Source: Methylobacterium bullatum (GTDB lineage Bacteria; Pseudomonadota; Alphaproteobacteria; Rhizobiales; Beijerinckiaceae). Taken from it: 43,578 nt of DNA. The stretch covers positions 1 through 43,578 of the forward strand of contig NZ_NKUG01000022.1 in NCBI RefSeq assembly GCF_014845095.1, read 5' to 3'. Below the pieces are notes generated by a model. It did no database searches and was not told where the DNA came from. It was given only the letters and a program-made list of their open reading frames with translations. Position 1 is the stretch's first letter. The number at the start of each line of letters is the position of its first letter. A program made the translations under genes and the position numbers. This document shows, piece after piece, positions 1-8,084 of the stretch.

Positions 1-997
1 GCAGGGCGGGGTCGGGCTTCACCTTCTCGGGGTCCACATGCAGCATCGAGGCGATGCGGCGGGGGAGGGGGTTGAACTCCATCGCCTTGAGGAAGCCGAC
101 GAGCTTTTGCGGGTCGGGGGCCGGCAGGCGCAGGTCGTCGAGGGCGATGGGGAGAGGTACGTTCTCTTCCAGCGCCACCAGCCGGCGCGAGAGCTTCGCC
201 TGGTCGATACTGGCCAGAAGCGTCTCGCGGCGCTTGGGCTGCTTGATCTCGCCCGCCCGTTCCAGCAGCGCGTCGAGGCTGCCGTATTCTTTGATGAGCG
301 CGGCGGCCGTCTTGAGTCCGATGCCGGGCACGCCGGGCACGTTGTCGGACGTGTCGCCGATGAGTGCCAGGGCGTCGCCGATCTGGTTCGGCTGCAGGCC
401 TTCCCACTTGGCGATGATGGCGTCGAGGTCGAGGTTGCGCTCGGGCCGGTGGCCGGGCTTGCCCTTCACGCCGGATTCGAAATCGTAGAACCGCACCAGC
501 GGCCCGACGAGCTGCATCAGGTCCTTGTCGGAGGACACGATGATGACGCCGGCGCCCCGCGCTTCGGCCTGGCGCGAATAGGTGGCGATGAGGTCGTCGG
601 CCTCGTAGCGCTCCAACTCGATGGGTTGAAGGCCGAAGGCGCGCACCGCCTCGCGCATCAGCGGCATCTGGCGCTTGAGGTCGTCGGGCGCGTCGGGGCG
701 GTGGCCCTTGTAGTCGGGGAAGAGCTCCTTGCGGAACGAGCCCTCGGACTTGTCGAACACGATGGCCAGATGCGTCGGCTTGATCCCCGCCGCCCCGTCC
801 TGAACGAACTGGGCGATCTTGGTGCAGAACAGCCGGACCGCCCCCGTGGGCAGCCCGTCCGAGGGGCGGGTGTTGTACTTCTGGTCCTGGTTGATCGACT
901 GGAAGTAGGCCCGGAAGATGAAGGACGACCCGTCCACCAGGATGATCTGATCGCCGGGGCCGACGGGGGCGGAGGGAGAAGTCGGCGTGCTGGTCAT
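1..997 (-). CDS. polA: DNA polymerase I, N-terminal part (runs off the window)
   Basis: Reading leftward from an ATG at 997 gives about 332 residues open to the window edge; the rest of the gene lies outside. The protein begins MTSTPTSPSAPVG and then shows the 5'-3' exonuclease (FEN) fold of Pol I: 'ILVDGSSFIFRAYF' near the start, 'HLAIVFDKSEGSFRKEL', 'YEADDLIATYSR', 'VIIVSSDKDLMQLV' and the helix-hairpin-helix 'GDTSDNVPGVPGIGLKTAA'. These carry the acidic metal-binding residues of the nuclease. In the cell the enzyme removes RNA primers and fills gaps in replication and repair. The proofreading and polymerase domains would follow beyond the left edge. The HepT gene on the same strand ends 46 bases upstream of this start. 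The identification is secure; only completeness is unknown. Confidence 0.95.
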   Translation of the reverse strand, partial: MTSTPTSPSAPVGPGDQIILVDGSSFIFRAYFQSINQDQKYNTRPSDGLPTGAVRLFCTKIAQFVQDGAAGIKPTHLAIVFDKSEGSFRKELFPDYKGHRPDAPDDLKRQMPLMREAVRAFGLQPIELERYEADDLIATYSRQAEARGAGVIIVSSDKDLMQLVGPLVRFYDFESGVKGKPGHRPERNLDLDAIIAKWEGLQPNQIGDALALIGDTSDNVPGVPGIGLKTAAALIKEYGSLDALLERAGEIKQPKRRETLLASIDQAKLSRRLVALEENVPLPIALDDLRLPAPDPQKLVGFLKAMEFNPLPRRIASMLHVDPEKVKPDPAL

Positions 998-1043
998 TGC
1001 GCAATCGTGTCGGAGAAAGGGAAGGTGGTCGCCGGACCCGTCA

Positions 1044-1394
1044 TCACCTGCCGGGCGATCGCGTCAGCTCGGCCCTGCAGACGATCAGGAGGTCCGGAAG
1101 GTCCTCCTGGACGGTCCGCCAGATCATGCCGGGCGATACGATATCGTATTCGTGGCGATAAACATTGCCTGCGTTGGCGATCTGCCGCCAAGCGATGTGC
1201 GGATGCCGTTCTCGCGTCCCCGCATCGACGCGGCGGCTCGCCTCGGAGACGATCTCCAGACAGCGCGAGACGGCATAAAGATTACGCCGGTCGGTCGAAA
1301 ACTCATCGAGGCGTAATCCGACGACGAAATCCTGTGCCGCCTCGATGTTCTCCACGATCCCGAGAAGCGCGCGTCGGCCGCGCTCAGAAAGCAT
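1044..1394 (-). CDS. hepT: HepT-like ribonuclease toxin (DUF86)
   Basis: A 116-residue all-helical protein of the DUF86/HepT family, the toxin half of MntA-HepT systems, which cleaves RNA until its active-site tyrosine is modified by the antitoxin. I start it at the ATG at 1394 because this overlaps the end of the mntA frame by 11 bases (ATGCTTTCTGA), the usual coupling in these pairs; an in-frame ATG at 1427 would add 11 residues lying inside mntA. The family active site is RX4HXY. Here HEY at residues 81-83 is present, but the arginine position (76) is glycine, in the context 'AGNVYRHEYDIV', with an arginine next to the histidine instead. From memory part of the DUF86 family has this variant. 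Whether it is still toxic cannot be told from sequence. Confidence 0.82.
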   Translation of the reverse strand: MLSERGRRALLGIVENIEAAQDFVVGLRLDEFSTDRRNLYAVSRCLEIVSEASRRVDAGTRERHPHIAWRQIANAGNVYRHEYDIVSPGMIWRTVQEDLPDLLIVCRAELTRSPGR

Positions 1395-1680
1395 GGATGG
1401 CGTCGCGTTCCGCCGCAGGGCGAACATGCGGCTTGAGCATGTCCTTGTTGGACACGTCGACGGAGATCGGGAAAAGCTCGCCGATGAAGTCGATCACGCC
1501 GACATAATCGTAAACGCTGCGGATCGTCGTCTCGTCGATTTCGATCATCACATCGATATCGCTTCCGGCATGGCTCTCGCCGCGCGCGACAGAGCCGAAT
1601 AGAGCGGCGTGACGAACGCCGCGCCGCTGCAACTCGCCTTCATGTGCACGAAGGATATCGATGGCCGTCCTAGAATCCAT
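1384..1680 (-). CDS. mntA: MntA-like minimal nucleotidyltransferase antitoxin
   Basis: A 98-residue minimal nucleotidyltransferase. The signature GSVARGESHAGSDID spans residues 29-43, giving the GSX10DXD motif with aspartates 41 and 43, and a third acidic residue is available in 'FPISVDVSNKD'. MntA proteins transfer AMP units to the tyrosine of the HepT active site and so neutralise the toxin. The antitoxin gene comes first and overlaps hepT by 11 bases, so the two should be translated together. The start at 1680 (MDSRTAIDIL) is chosen because the open frame continues upstream only as low-complexity sequence without a domain. The pair lies between polA and a divergent dehydrogenase gene. Confidence 0.85.
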   Translation of the reverse strand: MDSRTAIDILRAHEGELQRRGVRHAALFGSVARGESHAGSDIDVMIEIDETTIRSVYDYVGVIDFIGELFPISVDVSNKDMLKPHVRPAAERDAIHAF

Positions 1681-1826
1681 GCGGCGACGATAGCGCAAGA
1701 CCGGGCTTTGCTGAAGAGGCTGCGAGCGGTCGCGCGAGAGAACGAGTGCAAGTGTCGCGTGCCGGAACAGCCGATTCCGGGTCCGCGTTCCCGATGCATC
1801 CCTCCTAGCCCCGGATAGTGTCCCAC

Positions 1827-3017
1827 ATGATTCAGATCCGCCGCCCGGCGCATCTCGCCCTGACCCTCGCCCTCTCCGCCGCCCCTCTGCCGGTCCTCGC
1901 TCAGGCGCTCCAGAATCCCGGCACCGCGACGATCGAGGCCCATGTGGTGAAGGCCGCGCCGCTCGAGGCGACACCGGAACGGATCGCGGGCCTGAAGCTC
2001 CCCGCAGGGTTCAGAATCGAGGCCTTCGCCCGCGATCTCGGCGCGCCGCGCGTCATCGTCGTGTCCCCCGACGGGGCGCTCTACGTCAGCGACCGCGATG
2101 CCGGCACGGTCACCCGGATCGATGCGGCAGACGCGTCAAAGCGGCAGGTCGTCCTGAAGAAGCCGGACGTGCACGGCCTCGCCATCCATGACGGCACCCT
2201 GTTCTACGTGACGGTGAAGGAGATCTTCTCCGCGCCGATGAAGGCGGACGGCAGCCTGGGCCCCGAGACGAGGCTCGTCTCCGACTTGCCCGATGCCGGC
2301 CAGCACCCGAACCGCACCATCGGCTTCGGGCCGGACGGCTGGCTCTATGCCAGCCTCGGTTCCACCTGCAACGAATGCGAGGAGCGCAACCCCGAGAACG
2401 CCACGATGGTGCGGATGAAGCCGGACGGGTCGGGCCGGGAAATCGTCGCCTCGGGACTCCGCAACACCATCGGTTTTGCCTGGGAGCCCGGGACGAAGGC
2501 CCTCTACGGCTGGGACGACGGCGTCGACTGGCTCGGCGACGACGAGACGCCGGAGGAGCTGAACCGGATCGAGCCGGGCAAGAAATACGGCTGGCCCTAC
2601 ATCTTCGGCGCCGGCATCAAGAACCTCTATCGCGAGGTCCCCAAAAGCTCCCTTGAGCAGTGGGACAAGGACAGCGAACGGCCGGTGCTCACCTGGACGG
2701 CGCACGCCTCCTCGATGCAGTTCGCCTTCTACGACGGCGCGCAGTTCCCGGCCGAATACAAGGGCGACGCCTTCGTCACCATGCACGGCTCTTGGAACCG
2801 CAAGCCGCCGAGCGGCTACGAGGTTCTGCGCGTGCATTTCGAGAAGGGGCGTCCGACGTCGATCACCCCGTTCGTGTCGGGCTTCCTCACCGAGGGCGGC
2901 CCGAGCGGCTGGTCGCGCTTCGCCCGGCCGTTCGGTCTGGCGGTGGCCAAGGATGGAAGCCTTTTCCTTGGCGACGACCAGCACGGGATCGTCTACCGGA
3001 TCAGCTACAAGGGCTGA
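1827..3017 (+). CDS. Secreted PQQ-type sugar (sorbosone-like) dehydrogenase
   Basis: About 396 residues. An N-terminal signal peptide is visible (basic IRRPAH, then a hydrophobic stretch ending in VLAQA), so the protein should be periplasmic. The body is a six-bladed beta-propeller of the soluble glucose/sorbosone dehydrogenase family: 'GAPRVIVVSPDGALYVSD', 'TIGFGPDGWLYASLGST', 'NRIEPGKKYGWPYIFG' and the C-terminal 'FARPFGLAVAKDGSLFLGDD'. Family members oxidise sugars with pyrroloquinoline quinone, but many relatives have no proven substrate and the cofactor is inferred. The ATG at 1827 is preferred; a GTG nine bases upstream is also open, and neither has a strong ribosome binding site. It is transcribed divergently from mntA-hepT and converges with the BrkB gene. 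Confidence 0.8.
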   Translation: MIQIRRPAHLALTLALSAAPLPVLAQALQNPGTATIEAHVVKAAPLEATPERIAGLKLPAGFRIEAFARDLGAPRVIVVSPDGALYVSDRDAGTVTRIDAADASKRQVVLKKPDVHGLAIHDGTLFYVTVKEIFSAPMKADGSLGPETRLVSDLPDAGQHPNRTIGFGPDGWLYASLGSTCNECEERNPENATMVRMKPDGSGREIVASGLRNTIGFAWEPGTKALYGWDDGVDWLGDDETPEELNRIEPGKKYGWPYIFGAGIKNLYREVPKSSLEQWDKDSERPVLTWTAHASSMQFAFYDGAQFPAEYKGDAFVTMHGSWNRKPPSGYEVLRVHFEKGRPTSITPFVSGFLTEGGPSGWSRFARPFGLAVAKDGSLFLGDDQHGIVYRISYKG

Positions 3018-3029
3018 TCCGGGCGAGGG

Positions 3030-3069
3030 GACACGGTGGTGCCGCTCAGCGCGCGGCGCCCACCGTGTC
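3030..3069. terminator. Hairpin between convergent genes, candidate bidirectional terminator
   Basis: GACACGGTGG (3030-3039) and CCACCGTGTC (3060-3069) form a perfect 10-bp stem around a GC-rich 20-base loop that can itself pair (GCCGC with GCGGC). It sits where the dehydrogenase and BrkB genes converge and covers the BrkB stop codon at 3046. There is no clear run of T after either arm, so strength as an intrinsic terminator is uncertain. Confidence 0.45.
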
Positions 3070-4218
3070 GGCCATGCGGGCGTCGCGCGTTCCGAGCGGC
3101 TGTTCGCGTCCCACCGTGGTGTCGATCTCGGTCTGGTGCTCCATCTCGGCGTTGATCTCGGCGCCGAGCAGCACGATCGTGGTCGAGATCCAGATCCAGG
3201 TCATGAAGCCGACGACGGCACCGAGGGAGCCATAGGTCTCGTTGTACTTGCCGAAATTGGAGACGTACCATGAGAAGCCCAGCGAGCCCACGAGCCAGAG
3301 CACGCCGGCGATGGCGCTGCCCCAGGTGACCCAGCGCCAGCGCGGCGCATCCCGGCTCGGACCGTAGCGGTAGAGCAGGGCGAGACCGGCGAGCACCGCC
3401 ATCAGCAGCACCGGCCAGCGCAGGAGCGAGATGTACCAGGCCTCCGCGCTAAGGCCGACGACGTTGATCACCGCCGGCACCACGACGATGCCCACCAGGG
3501 CCAGCACGATGAACAGCAGGGCGCCCGCCGTGAAGGTGAGGGAGCGCAGGTTGAGCCAGAAGAAGTTCCGGGTCTCGCGCTCCTCGTAGACGATGTTGAG
3601 GGCCTGGAAGACCGCCTTCATCCCGCCATTGGCGCTCCAGATCGACAAGGCCAGACCGGTGAAGAACGTCAGGCCCAGGGTAGTGTCACCCTTCTCCGCA
3701 ATGCGCTTCACCTGTTCGCCGACGATGTCGAGAGCACCGGACGGGATGACTCCCTGGAGGTTCTGGAGGTGGTCGTTGATGGTCGCGACATCCGCCACCA
3801 GCCCGTAGCAGGCGACCAGGGCCGCAATGGCCGGGAAGATCGCTAGCAGAACGTAGAAGGTCACACCGGCGGCCACGGAGACGAGGTTGTTCTCGCCGAC
3901 ATCGTGGAAGACCCGCAGGCCGATGTCCTTCCAGCCCTTGGCCGGGATTTCCGAGGGCTTGGATGCCTGCCGCCCCCGTTCGGTCTCGGTCCTGGCGACA
4001 TGCTTGGCGTCCCTCCCCTCATGGGAGGGGGAGGGCTCGCTCGTGCGCGGGGCGGATGGAGACGGGTCCGACAATGACCCGGACGAGGATGGCCGTGTGC
4101 CCTTCTTCGGCAGGACGACGAGACCGACGAGCGCGGTCACGAGCCCCAGCGTCCATAGGGTGGAGCCCGCTTGTGCAGAGCCCGCCGCTCCCGCCGGTTC
4201 GTGATGTGGTTCGGCCAT
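3046..4218 (-). CDS. YihY/BrkB family inner membrane protein
   Basis: 390 residues from the ATG at 4218, which has AGGA about ten bases upstream; an ORF start at 4401 would add sequence without domain character. Order of parts: a short N-terminal hydrophobic segment ('TLWTLGLVTALVGLVVLP'), a Ser/Pro/Glu-rich linker, then the YihY/BrkB core with about six membrane segments, including 'SVAAGVTFYVLLAIFPAIAAL', 'TFTAGALLFIVLALVGIVVV' and the family signature 'GSLGAVVGFMTWIWISTTIVLLGAEINAE' near the C-terminus. The family was once called RNase BN in error; it is now regarded as a membrane protein of uncertain transport function. The extra N-terminal segment and linker are longer than in the shortest family members. 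Function beyond the family is not known. Confidence 0.85.
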   Translation of the reverse strand: MAEPHHEPAGAAGSAQAGSTLWTLGLVTALVGLVVLPKKGTRPSSSGSLSDPSPSAPRTSEPSPSHEGRDAKHVARTETERGRQASKPSEIPAKGWKDIGLRVFHDVGENNLVSVAAGVTFYVLLAIFPAIAALVACYGLVADVATINDHLQNLQGVIPSGALDIVGEQVKRIAEKGDTTLGLTFFTGLALSIWSANGGMKAVFQALNIVYEERETRNFFWLNLRSLTFTAGALLFIVLALVGIVVVPAVINVVGLSAEAWYISLLRWPVLLMAVLAGLALLYRYGPSRDAPRWRWVTWGSAIAGVLWLVGSLGFSWYVSNFGKYNETYGSLGAVVGFMTWIWISTTIVLLGAEINAEMEHQTEIDTTVGREQPLGTRDARMADTVGAAR

Positions 4219-4509
4219 CGGCGGTTCGTCCTGTGGAGCGGAAAGTGAATACAATTCGCTTCGACAACCTTCCGGCAGGCGGAGGGTTTCATGCAGCGCC
4301 CCCGACGGTCCGTCAGGGCATAGAACGGTCTTGCAGTGTACAGAGAAGACCGCGGGGGAACCGCCGGGGCGCCGTTCGGCACGGTGCGTGCTCCCGGGCA
4401 CGGACTGTCAACCCGTCTGCGGTTACGAGCCGCCATTCGGCGCTTGCCCTCGGCCGCCGTTGCCCTCACCGTTTTCGCGAAATTTCCCAAACGAGGACAC
4501 GACCGCCCC

Positions 4510-6336
4510 GTGCCGCACGCGACAGAGCTGATTGCCATCATCGCCCTCGGTCTCGTGTTGGCCTTCGCCTGCGGGATGTTGGCCCAACGCCTGCGGCTGC
4601 CTCCCCTGGTCGGTTATCTCCTCGCGGGCGTGCTCGTGGGGCCGTACACGCCCGGCTTCGTCGGCAACAGCCAACTCGCGAGCCAGCTCGCGGAGATCGG
4701 CGTGATCCTGCTGATGTTCGGCGTTGGCCTGCACTTCTCGATCAAGGACCTGATGGCGGTGCGCACCATCGCCCTGCCGGGGGCCATCGTGCAGATAGTG
4801 GCCGCTACCGCCATGGGCGGCCTGCTGGCGCATCTCTGGGGCTGGGGGATCGGTGCCGGCCTCGTCTTCGGCCTCGCCTTGTCGGTGGCGAGTACCGTGG
4901 TGCTGCTGCGGGCGCTGGAGGAGCGTCGGCTCCTCGACAGCGACAAGGGCCGCATCGCGGTGGGGTGGCTCATCGTCGAGGATCTCGCCATGGTCCTCGC
5001 CTTGGTTCTGCTCCCCGCCCTCGCGCCGTCCCTCGGGGGAACCGGCGACGGCGCGGCCCACCATGTCGCCGACGGCAACATCTGGCTCACCCTGGCGCTG
5101 ACGCTGGCCAAGGTCGCGGTGTTCGCCCTGGTGATGCTGGTGGGCGGGCGCCGCGTGGTGCCCTGGCTCCTCGATCAGGCGGCCCGCACCGGCTCGCGTG
5201 AGCTCTTCACCCTGGCGGTCCTCGCCTTGGCGCTGGGCATCGCCTTCGGATCGGCCGAGCTCTTCGGGGTCTCCTTCGCGCTGGGCGCCTTCTTCGCCGG
5301 CATGGTGCTGGCCGAATCCGACCTCAGCCATCAGGCGGCCGCCGATTCCCTGCCGCTGCAGGATGCCTTCGCGGTTCTGTTCTTCGTCTCCGTGGGCATG
5401 CTGTTCGACCCCGGCATCCTCCTGCGCGAACCGCTCTCGGTCCTCGCCGTCCTCGGCATCATCCTCCTCGGCAAATCGCTTGCCGCCGTGGCCATCGTGC
5501 TGGCCTTCAAGCATCCCATCGGCACGGCCCTCACCATCGCGGCAAGTCTGGCGCAGATCGGCGAGTTCTCGTTCATCCTCGTCAGCCTCGGGCTCTCGCT
5601 GAAGCTGCTCCCTACCGAGGGGCGCGATCTCATTCTCGGCGGCGCCATCCTCTCCATCACCCTCAACCCGCTGTTCTTCGTGCTGGCCGACCGGGCGACG
5701 CGCTTCTTCGCCGAGCGGCCGGACCTCGCGGCCCGGTTCGAGCGGCGAGGTGCTGCGGCGATGGCCGTCACCGAGGAGGCCAAACCCCATCGCGGCCACG
5801 CCATCGTCATCGGCTACGGCCGTGTCGGCAGCACCATCGCCAACGCCTTCGCCACCTGGGACATGCCCTACCTCGTGATCGACCGCGACCGCCGCCGCGT
5901 CCTCGACCTGCGCAAGGACGGCGTCGAGGCGGTGTTCGGGGACGCCACCGCGCCCGGCATCCTCGAAGCCGCCGATATCGGACAGGCGAAGCTCATCGTG
6001 ATCGCGTCGCCCGAACCGCATACGGCGCGGCGCCTCGTCGAACTCGCCCGCGAGGCCAATCCCGGCATCGACACGCTGGTGCGCACCCACAACGATGGCG
6101 AGCGCCACTATTTCGAGGAGCAGCGCGTCGGCCTCGTCCTCATGGCCGAGCGCGAACTCGCCTACGGGATGACGCTCTACGCCCTGCGCAGCCTTGGGCT
6201 GAAGGAGGGCGAAGCGCGCATCTTCGTCGACAGCACCCGCGTGGAAAGCCGCTCGGCCCCCGTGGAGGCCGAGATCGACCAGGGCGCGCCGGAACTGCGC
6301 CCGCACAAATCGGACGTGGTGGAGGGGAAGGGGTAG
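4510..6336 (+). CDS. ybaL: Kef/YbaL-type potassium/proton antiporter with TrkA-N domain
   Basis: 608 residues from a GTG at 4510; GAGGA lies about 12 bases before it, and the downstream residues PHATELIAIIALGLVLAF match the N-terminus of E. coli YbaL as I recall it, so the longer ORF start at 4336 is rejected. The N-terminal ~400 residues form a CPA2 monovalent cation/proton antiporter with many membrane segments; strongly conserved pieces include 'GYLLAGVLVGP', 'LLMFGVGLHFSIKDLM', 'ASTVVLLRALEE', 'GWLIVEDLAMVL' and 'FALGAFFAGMVLAESDLS'. From about residue 428 a cytoplasmic Rossmann domain begins (IVIGYGRVGS), which binds a nucleotide and gates the channel in this family. The likely role is potassium efflux coupled to proton entry under stress. 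It stands alone, convergent with the formamidase gene. Confidence 0.9.
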   Translation: MPHATELIAIIALGLVLAFACGMLAQRLRLPPLVGYLLAGVLVGPYTPGFVGNSQLASQLAEIGVILLMFGVGLHFSIKDLMAVRTIALPGAIVQIVAATAMGGLLAHLWGWGIGAGLVFGLALSVASTVVLLRALEERRLLDSDKGRIAVGWLIVEDLAMVLALVLLPALAPSLGGTGDGAAHHVADGNIWLTLALTLAKVAVFALVMLVGGRRVVPWLLDQAARTGSRELFTLAVLALALGIAFGSAELFGVSFALGAFFAGMVLAESDLSHQAAADSLPLQDAFAVLFFVSVGMLFDPGILLREPLSVLAVLGIILLGKSLAAVAIVLAFKHPIGTALTIAASLAQIGEFSFILVSLGLSLKLLPTEGRDLILGGAILSITLNPLFFVLADRATRFFAERPDLAARFERRGAAAMAVTEEAKPHRGHAIVIGYGRVGSTIANAFATWDMPYLVIDRDRRRVLDLRKDGVEAVFGDATAPGILEAADIGQAKLIVIASPEPHTARRLVELAREANPGIDTLVRTHNDGERHYFEEQRVGLVLMAERELAYGMTLYALRSLGLKEGEARIFVDSTRVESRSAPVEAEIDQGAPELRPHKSDVVEGKG

Positions 6337-6347
6337 GCGCGCGGCTC

Positions 6348-6371
6348 CTCCCGTCGGCTCTGCGACGGGAG
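6348..6371. terminator. Hairpin between convergent genes, candidate terminator
   Basis: CTCCCGTCG and CGACGGGAG form a perfect 9-bp stem with a six-base loop GCTCTG, 12 bases after the antiporter stop codon and about 60 bases from the formamidase stop on the other strand. No T-run follows, so it may act as a weak bidirectional terminator or as a 3' end stabiliser. Confidence 0.4.
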
Positions 6372-6431
6372 CGCGCCGGCGGCGACATCCCGACCGGTGA
6401 ACCGACCTCGAGGGGCGCGCTCATCTGCGGC

Positions 6432-7382
6432 TCAGCCCGGCGCGGACAAGGCGCTTTTCGGCAGCAGCATGTGGACGCCCTTGTTGCCGTCGACCGTCTG
6501 CGTGATGCGCAGATTGCCGGCCAACGAGCACAGCATGTAGGCCTGATTGCGGGTCAGTCCGCTGCGTGCGCAGACGTGACGGACCATCTCGCGCACCGCC
6601 TGGCGCATGGCTTCGTCGAGGCTCTCATGCAGGCCGATCGTCATGAGATCGGTGGGCGTCTCGGCGAAGGGCCACGCATAGCCGAGATCCTTGCGCACGG
6701 TGAGCCGGAAGGTGCCCGAAAGCCCCGTCTCGAGGGCGGTGATGCAGACCTCGCCGTCGCCCTGCACGCCGTGGCCGTCCCCGGCATAGAATCCGGCGCC
6801 GGGATTGAAGACGGGCAGATAGAGCGACGTGCCGACCTTGAGCTCCTTGTTGTCCATGTTTCCGCCGAAGGCGCGAGGGACCGGAGAGCCGACCCTCCCC
6901 CAGGCGGCGGGAGGCGCCGTGCCCATGATCCCGAAGAACGGATCGAGGGGCAGCTCGGCGCCCCAGGGCAGGATCGCGACGCCGCGGGCGACGTCGATGT
7001 CGGGATGGATCGTCTCGTAGTCGGTGAACTCGTCCGGCAGGGTGCCGAGCAGAGGCAGGATCGCCACGAAGCCCCAATCCATGCGGAATTTCAGATCGAG
7101 GATGTCGACCTGGAGCACGTCGCCGGGTTCGGCCCCGCGGACATGGACCGGGCCGGTCACGAAATGCGGTCCGGGGCCGGAGGCCAGCGTGTCGAGGGCC
7201 GCGAGATAATCGGCCGGCACCCTGGCCGGATCGGGATGGAGCGATTCCTTGCCGCCGGCCGGAAACGAGTGGAGCGTGACGGTATCGCCGGACTCGATCT
7301 CCAGGACCGGCGGCAGAGCGGCGTCGAAATAGCCGAGCACCATCGTGTCGGGTGTCGCGGGAATCTCGTAATGCGTCGGCAT
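6432..7382 (-). CDS. fmdA: Acetamidase/formamidase family protein
   Basis: 316 residues from the ATG at 7382 (MPTHYEIPATPDTM), with GAAAGG just upstream. Family features: 'GDTVTLHSFPAGG' in the N-terminal part, 'HFVTGPVHVRGAEPGDVLQV', 'GFVAILPLLG', the glycine-rich 'AFGGNMDNKEL' and 'GAGFYAGDGHGVQGDGE' in the middle, and 'QAYMLCSLAGNLRITQTVDG' near the end. These enzymes hydrolyse formamide or short amides to the acid and ammonia, serving as a nitrogen (and formate) source. In many bacteria they sit beside an amide/urea-type ABC transporter; here the only trace of such a transporter is the ATPase tail immediately upstream. The exact amide substrate cannot be read from the sequence. Confidence 0.87.
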   Translation of the reverse strand: MPTHYEIPATPDTMVLGYFDAALPPVLEIESGDTVTLHSFPAGGKESLHPDPARVPADYLAALDTLASGPGPHFVTGPVHVRGAEPGDVLQVDILDLKFRMDWGFVAILPLLGTLPDEFTDYETIHPDIDVARGVAILPWGAELPLDPFFGIMGTAPPAAWGRVGSPVPRAFGGNMDNKELKVGTSLYLPVFNPGAGFYAGDGHGVQGDGEVCITALETGLSGTFRLTVRKDLGYAWPFAETPTDLMTIGLHESLDEAMRQAVREMVRHVCARSGLTRNQAYMLCSLAGNLRITQTVDGNKGVHMLLPKSALSAPG

Positions 7383-7408
7383 GAGGGAGCCTTTCGGAGA
7401 TCTGATGG

Positions 7409-7618
7409 TCAGACGGCGATGTGCCGGGCGAGGGCGGCGTGGTCCAAGCTCTCCCGCATGCCCCGTTCGACCAAGCCGCGTGAGAGCACGACGAAGCAAT
7501 CGGCGAGCCGGAGCGCAGATTTGCGGTACTGCTCCACGAAGACCAGAGTGATCCGGCTCTTGATCGTCGAGACGACGGAGGGCCGGATGCCCTCGCTCAA
7601 AGAGGATAAGGCGGGAAT
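7409..7618 (-). pseudogene. Decayed C-terminal end of an amide/urea-type ABC transporter ATPase
   Basis: On the minus strand, ending 27 bases before the formamidase start, about 70 residues match the C-terminal third of a LivF/UrtE/AmiF-type ATP-binding protein: 'LSEGIRPSVVSTIKSRI' (the segment after Walker B, normally DEPSEGIQPSVV), 'ITLVFVEQYRKSALRLADCFVVLSRG' (normally VLLVEQY.DFAL.LADR..V..RG) and a terminal ARHIAV. The Walker B DEP is lost, a stretch between the two pieces is missing, and no Walker A or signature motif exists upstream. I read this as the relic of the last gene of a transporter operon that once fed the formamidase. Confidence 0.6.
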
Positions 7619-7909
7619 GGCTGCCTGTGCGTGCGGGCGATGGCGGCCTGCCGCGTCGTCCCGGCAGGCGAGTCTGCGCCAGCCGATGCGCCCGGCCACG
7701 CCCGCCCGCGATGACCGCGTCGACGGGATGGCCGGACAGGAGGGGAAGCCTGCTCATGCCGGTATTGATTGCCGCCGAGCCCCGTATCGTTGCCGAACAT
7801 CGGCAGCTTGGCGACATCCCCTGGCCGCCCGGGCATCGCTTCGAATGTCCCATGGCCAACGACATTGTTGCGCGCAGCCACGGCTTGGGTTAGGTGTCGT
7901 CCACGGTCA
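7619..7909. other. Intergenic stretch before tRNA-Arg, nothing recognised
   Basis: About 290 bases between the ABC ATPase relic and the tRNA. Several short frames are open because of high GC, but none shows a domain I recognise. It may hold further decayed transporter sequence and should contain the tRNA promoter. Confidence 0.4.
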
Positions 7910-7986
7910 GCACCCGTAGCTCAGCTGGATAGAGCGTTGCCCTCCGAAGGCAAAGGTCACACGTTCGAATCGTGTCGGGTGCGCCA
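7910..7986 (+). tRNA. tRNA-Arg (anticodon CCG)
   Basis: A complete 77-base cloverleaf. The acceptor arm GCACCCG pairs with CGGGTGC, the D arm is GCTCAGCTGGATAGAGC, the anticodon stem TTGCC/GGCAA encloses loop CTCCGAA with anticodon CCG, and the T arm is ACACG-TTCGAAT-CGTGT. CCA is encoded (7984-7986). It decodes CGG arginine codons. Its 3' end faces the accessory block, the usual target geometry for integrating elements, though no duplicated 3' end was found inside this window. Confidence 0.96.
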
Positions 7987-8084
7987 ATAAATTCAATGAC
8001 TTAGCTGACTTTTACCGAGGCCCTTGTGGGTCTGTGGAAGCGATGCGGAAGCAAGATACGCGAATCGGCGTATCCCTTGACTAG

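Noticed and set aside
38..1507. Long plus-strand open frame opposite polA and the toxin-antitoxin pair
   Set aside because: It is the antisense shadow of polA (high GC keeps it open), has no domain, and runs across the end of polA into hepT.
4423..6306. 627-residue minus-strand open frame opposite the antiporter gene
   Set aside because: Composition is Glu/Gln/His/Arg-rich low complexity as expected from the reverse of a membrane protein gene; the plus-strand antiporter is unmistakable.
7990..8084. Possible integrase remnant just after tRNA-Arg
   Set aside because: The short open frame starting MRKQDTRIGVSLD has no match that I can defend, and no recombinase motif is present before the IS begins.
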